Below are positions 16,465 through 18,119 of a stretch of 18,119 nt of DNA, in pieces. Under the pieces are notes generated by a model. It was given only the letters and a program-made list of their open reading frames with translations, was not told where the DNA came from and made no database searches. Both the position numbers and the translations under genes were made by a program. This stretch comes from Dinghuibacter sp035492835 (lineage in GTDB: Bacteria; Bacteroidota; Bacteroidia; Chitinophagales; Chitinophagaceae), in assembly GCF_035492835.1 (NCBI RefSeq), contig NZ_DATJIY010000162.1, positions 1 to 18,119 on the forward strand. The letters run 5' to 3'. Positions within the stretch are counted from its first letter, which is position 1; each line of letters begins with the position of its first letter.

Positions 16465-16893
16465 TTACCGGGGGTTCGGCTGCAGGATGCTCACGCGGTT
16501 CCCTTCGGTGTCCTGGATCGAAATCCACAGCCCCACGCCGGGGATCATGACCGGCTCCATGGTCTGCTCGCCCTTTTCGTTCATGGCGCCCAGGATCGTC
16601 CCACCGGAGGTCTTCACGGCCTCCATCGCGGCGTTGATGTCCTGTACGGCGATCACTACCGATGGGGCGTGCGAAGCGGGGCTGTCCGACTTCTGGTAAA
16701 AACCGCCGTTGATGGTGCCCGGGGTTTTAACCATGCCATTCGCATCGGTTTCGGCGGTGTGGGCCAAAACGTAGTTGCCCATCTCGGGTCCCATTTTCTG
16801 GAGCTGCCAGCCAAAAGCCGATTCGTAAAACTGTGACATACGGTCACGGTCGAAGTAACCCATTTCGAAGTGTACCACGGGGTTGAAATTCAT
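16465..16893 (-). CDS. VOC-family (glyoxalase-like) protein
   Basis: The 142-residue protein has the paired beta-alpha-beta-beta-beta modules of the vicinal oxygen chelate superfamily. The first opens VVHFEMGYFDRDRMSQFYESAFGWQLQKM, with possible metal ligand H8. The second ends GLWISIQDTEGNRVSILQP, a typical DxEGN finish. Members include glyoxalases, dioxygenases and antibiotic-binding proteins; this short form resembles the many uncharacterised bacterial VOC proteins, and the substrate cannot be told. There is no signal peptide. The gene stands 77 nt after the CHAT gene and is convergent to tRNA-Lys. No TAnnTTTG match is seen in the 77-nt gap, so co-transcription with the CHAT gene is possible. 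Confidence 0.88.
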   Translation of the reverse strand: MNFNPVVHFEMGYFDRDRMSQFYESAFGWQLQKMGPEMGNYVLAHTAETDANGMVKTPGTINGGFYQKSDSPASHAPSVVIAVQDINAAMEAVKTSGGTILGAMNEKGEQTMEPVMIPGVGLWISIQDTEGNRVSILQPNPR

Positions 16894-16970
16894 AGCAAAG
16901 CGTTTTAAGATTTGCCTTAAATGTAGTGTACTAGCAGCAGAAATCGTAGCGCCGCGGCGTTATGCTAAGT

Positions 16971-18119
16971 TTAACTCAATCTGATTTTCCGGGCCATCAT
17001 GATAACCAGGAATAGCACAATGACGCCCGCGACGAGCCAATACCAAAGATGGCCGGACGAAAAGGGGCGCATCGCCGGCGCCGGGTTCCCCTGGCAATGC
17101 AATGCCGCCCAGTAGTAGGGCAGCTTCTGCAGGTACTGGACACCGGGATCGCAGATCCAATCCAACTGGGCGCTCCGCAGAGCGGTGGCGGCAGGACGTC
17201 CGTCCGAAAGACCCCGGTAAAAGGCCTTGATCAGACCCGCGGTCACCGCATCGTTCACGTTCCACCAGCTTGACATGACGGTATTGGTTCCTGCGGCCGT
17301 GAAAGCGCGGGCGATGCTTTGGGCGCCTTCGCCGGCAACCAGCCGCCCGTTGCCGGTCTGACACGCGCTGAGCACGACGAGCGTGGGCGCGCTAGCCAGG
17401 TCCGCCAGCTGAACGGGATAAAAGGGGCGGTCGAACAGTTCCACATGGGGCGCTTCGACATCCCCCGAGGCGCCCGAGGCATCCCCCGCGCCCACCAAGG
17501 TTTCCGAAGCTCCCCCTGAGGCGTGAGAGGCAACGTGCACGATGGCGGACCGCTCCAACGATTGCCGGAATGCGGTCGCAGTGGCCAGCGAATCTGTATA
17601 AAAAGAACCCTCGCGGATCAACCCGCGCAGTGCCTCTTCTTCCGCGGTAACGGCCTGGAGTTCGGGAAGGGAGCGCGTACGCGAAAGGAAAAAGCCCGAA
17701 AAGCCGGCTTGATTGCCCCTGGTCAGCACCTGCAGGTGCAACGTCGACAGGGACCAGGCGTAAGAAACCTGCGAAAGGCGTAGCACAAAAGGCCAATTGC
17801 CCGGATCGGGCGTGTACGCGGGCGTCGTGACCAGCGCCTCCAGGGGCAGGAGGCTTAGGACGCCGTCCGGCAGCATTATATAGCTTCGACCCGCCTCCAG
17901 GGGATGTCCACCAAAAAGTCCAATGTACAGGGCGTAGGCCGCGGCAAAGTACGCGCGTGGATGATCGATCATCGGCCCGGGACCGGAAGCGAAATACGTG
18001 GTCAGGAACTGCCGGATATTGTCCTGCCATCCGGCCGTCATCGATATGCGATCCGCGAAAACGATGCCCTGGCGGGTACACTCGACGGCGTACAGGGCTT
18101 TTGCTCCGGCAAAGAATGA
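16971..18119 (-). CDS. CHAT-domain protein, membrane-anchored, 5'-partial
   Basis: The frame is open to the right edge, so only the C-terminal 382 residues are seen; a Met at 18041 is internal, since 26 in-frame codons without a stop precede it. CHAT domains are caspase-like cysteine peptidases often found after TPR repeats. Counting from the Met at 18041, catalytic His173 lies in IVHVASHASGG and Cys227 in LVVLSACQTGNGRL, followed by AGEGAQSIARAFTAAGT and SSWWNVND, all typical of CHAT. GRSYIMLPDGVLSLLPLEAL (51-70) is the usual entry strand. A Gly/Ala/Ser-rich stretch (174-196) separates the two catalytic parts. A single membrane helix (about 333-349) followed by RKIRLS ends the protein and points to a membrane anchor. 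The missing N-terminal part is probably TPR repeats. Confidence 0.9.
   Translation of the reverse strand, partial: SFFAGAKALYAVECTRQGIVFADRISMTAGWQDNIRQFLTTYFASGPGPMIDHPRAYFAAAYALYIGLFGGHPLEAGRSYIMLPDGVLSLLPLEALVTTPAYTPDPGNWPFVLRLSQVSYAWSLSTLHLQVLTRGNQAGFSGFFLSRTRSLPELQAVTAEEEALRGLIREGSFYTDSLATATAFRQSLERSAIVHVASHASGGASETLVGAGDASGASGDVEAPHVELFDRPFYPVQLADLASAPTLVVLSACQTGNGRLVAGEGAQSIARAFTAAGTNTVMSSWWNVNDAVTAGLIKAFYRGLSDGRPAATALRSAQLDWICDPGVQYLQKLPYYWAALHCQGNPAPAMRPFSSGHLWYWLVAGVIVLFLVIMMARKIRLS

Overview
The window looks like a core-genome segment of a high-GC member of the Bacteroidota, most likely the Chitinophagaceae. Several promoters match the Bacteroidota consensus (TTG, 19-20 nt, TAnnTTTG), most starts lack a Shine-Dalgarno, and the gene types fit: a long PurF-like amidotransferase, paired secreted amidohydrolases, an AAA/DUF4143 ATPase and a CHAT protein. 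The genus is inferred from general resemblance only. I see no insertion sequence, integrase, CRISPR array or phage gene, and no stretch over 300 bases without a gene.

Left part (1-6401). A tRNA-Phe on the minus strand has its own promoter. Upstream of it, also on minus, are a secreted alpha/beta-hydrolase and recQ, which may be co-transcribed. Divergent from recQ, kdsD and a mannose-1-phosphate guanylyltransferase gene lie 12 nt apart. They supply KDO and GDP-mannose precursors for cell-surface glycans.

Middle (6402-12550). An 82-residue protein of unknown role and a 41-residue lipoprotein precursor run on minus, convergent to the guanylyltransferase gene. A GT-B glycosyltransferase with a GTG start diverges from the lipoprotein gene. 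Then come two exported amidohydrolase-family proteins 23 nt apart. Together they hold three amidohydrolase folds, of which only one keeps the metal-binding HxH. A perfect 12-bp bidirectional terminator closes this unit.

Right part (12551-18119). A lower-GC AAA/DUF4143 ATPase sits behind an AT-rich, palindrome-rich leader and may be an acquired gene. Next are a SixA-type phosphatase and a PurF-like amidophosphoribosyltransferase, 15 nt apart on minus. The purF promoter and the promoter of a plus-strand tRNA-Lys stand back to back with their -33 elements 1 nt apart. A terminator follows the tRNA. A VOC-family protein and the C-terminal part of a membrane-anchored CHAT protease-like protein, which runs off the right edge, complete the window.

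No clear new multi-gene system is visible. The best leads are the catalytically degenerate amidohydrolase pair, the CHAT protein whose partners lie outside the window, the tiny lipoprotein pair, and the two tRNA promoter regions.
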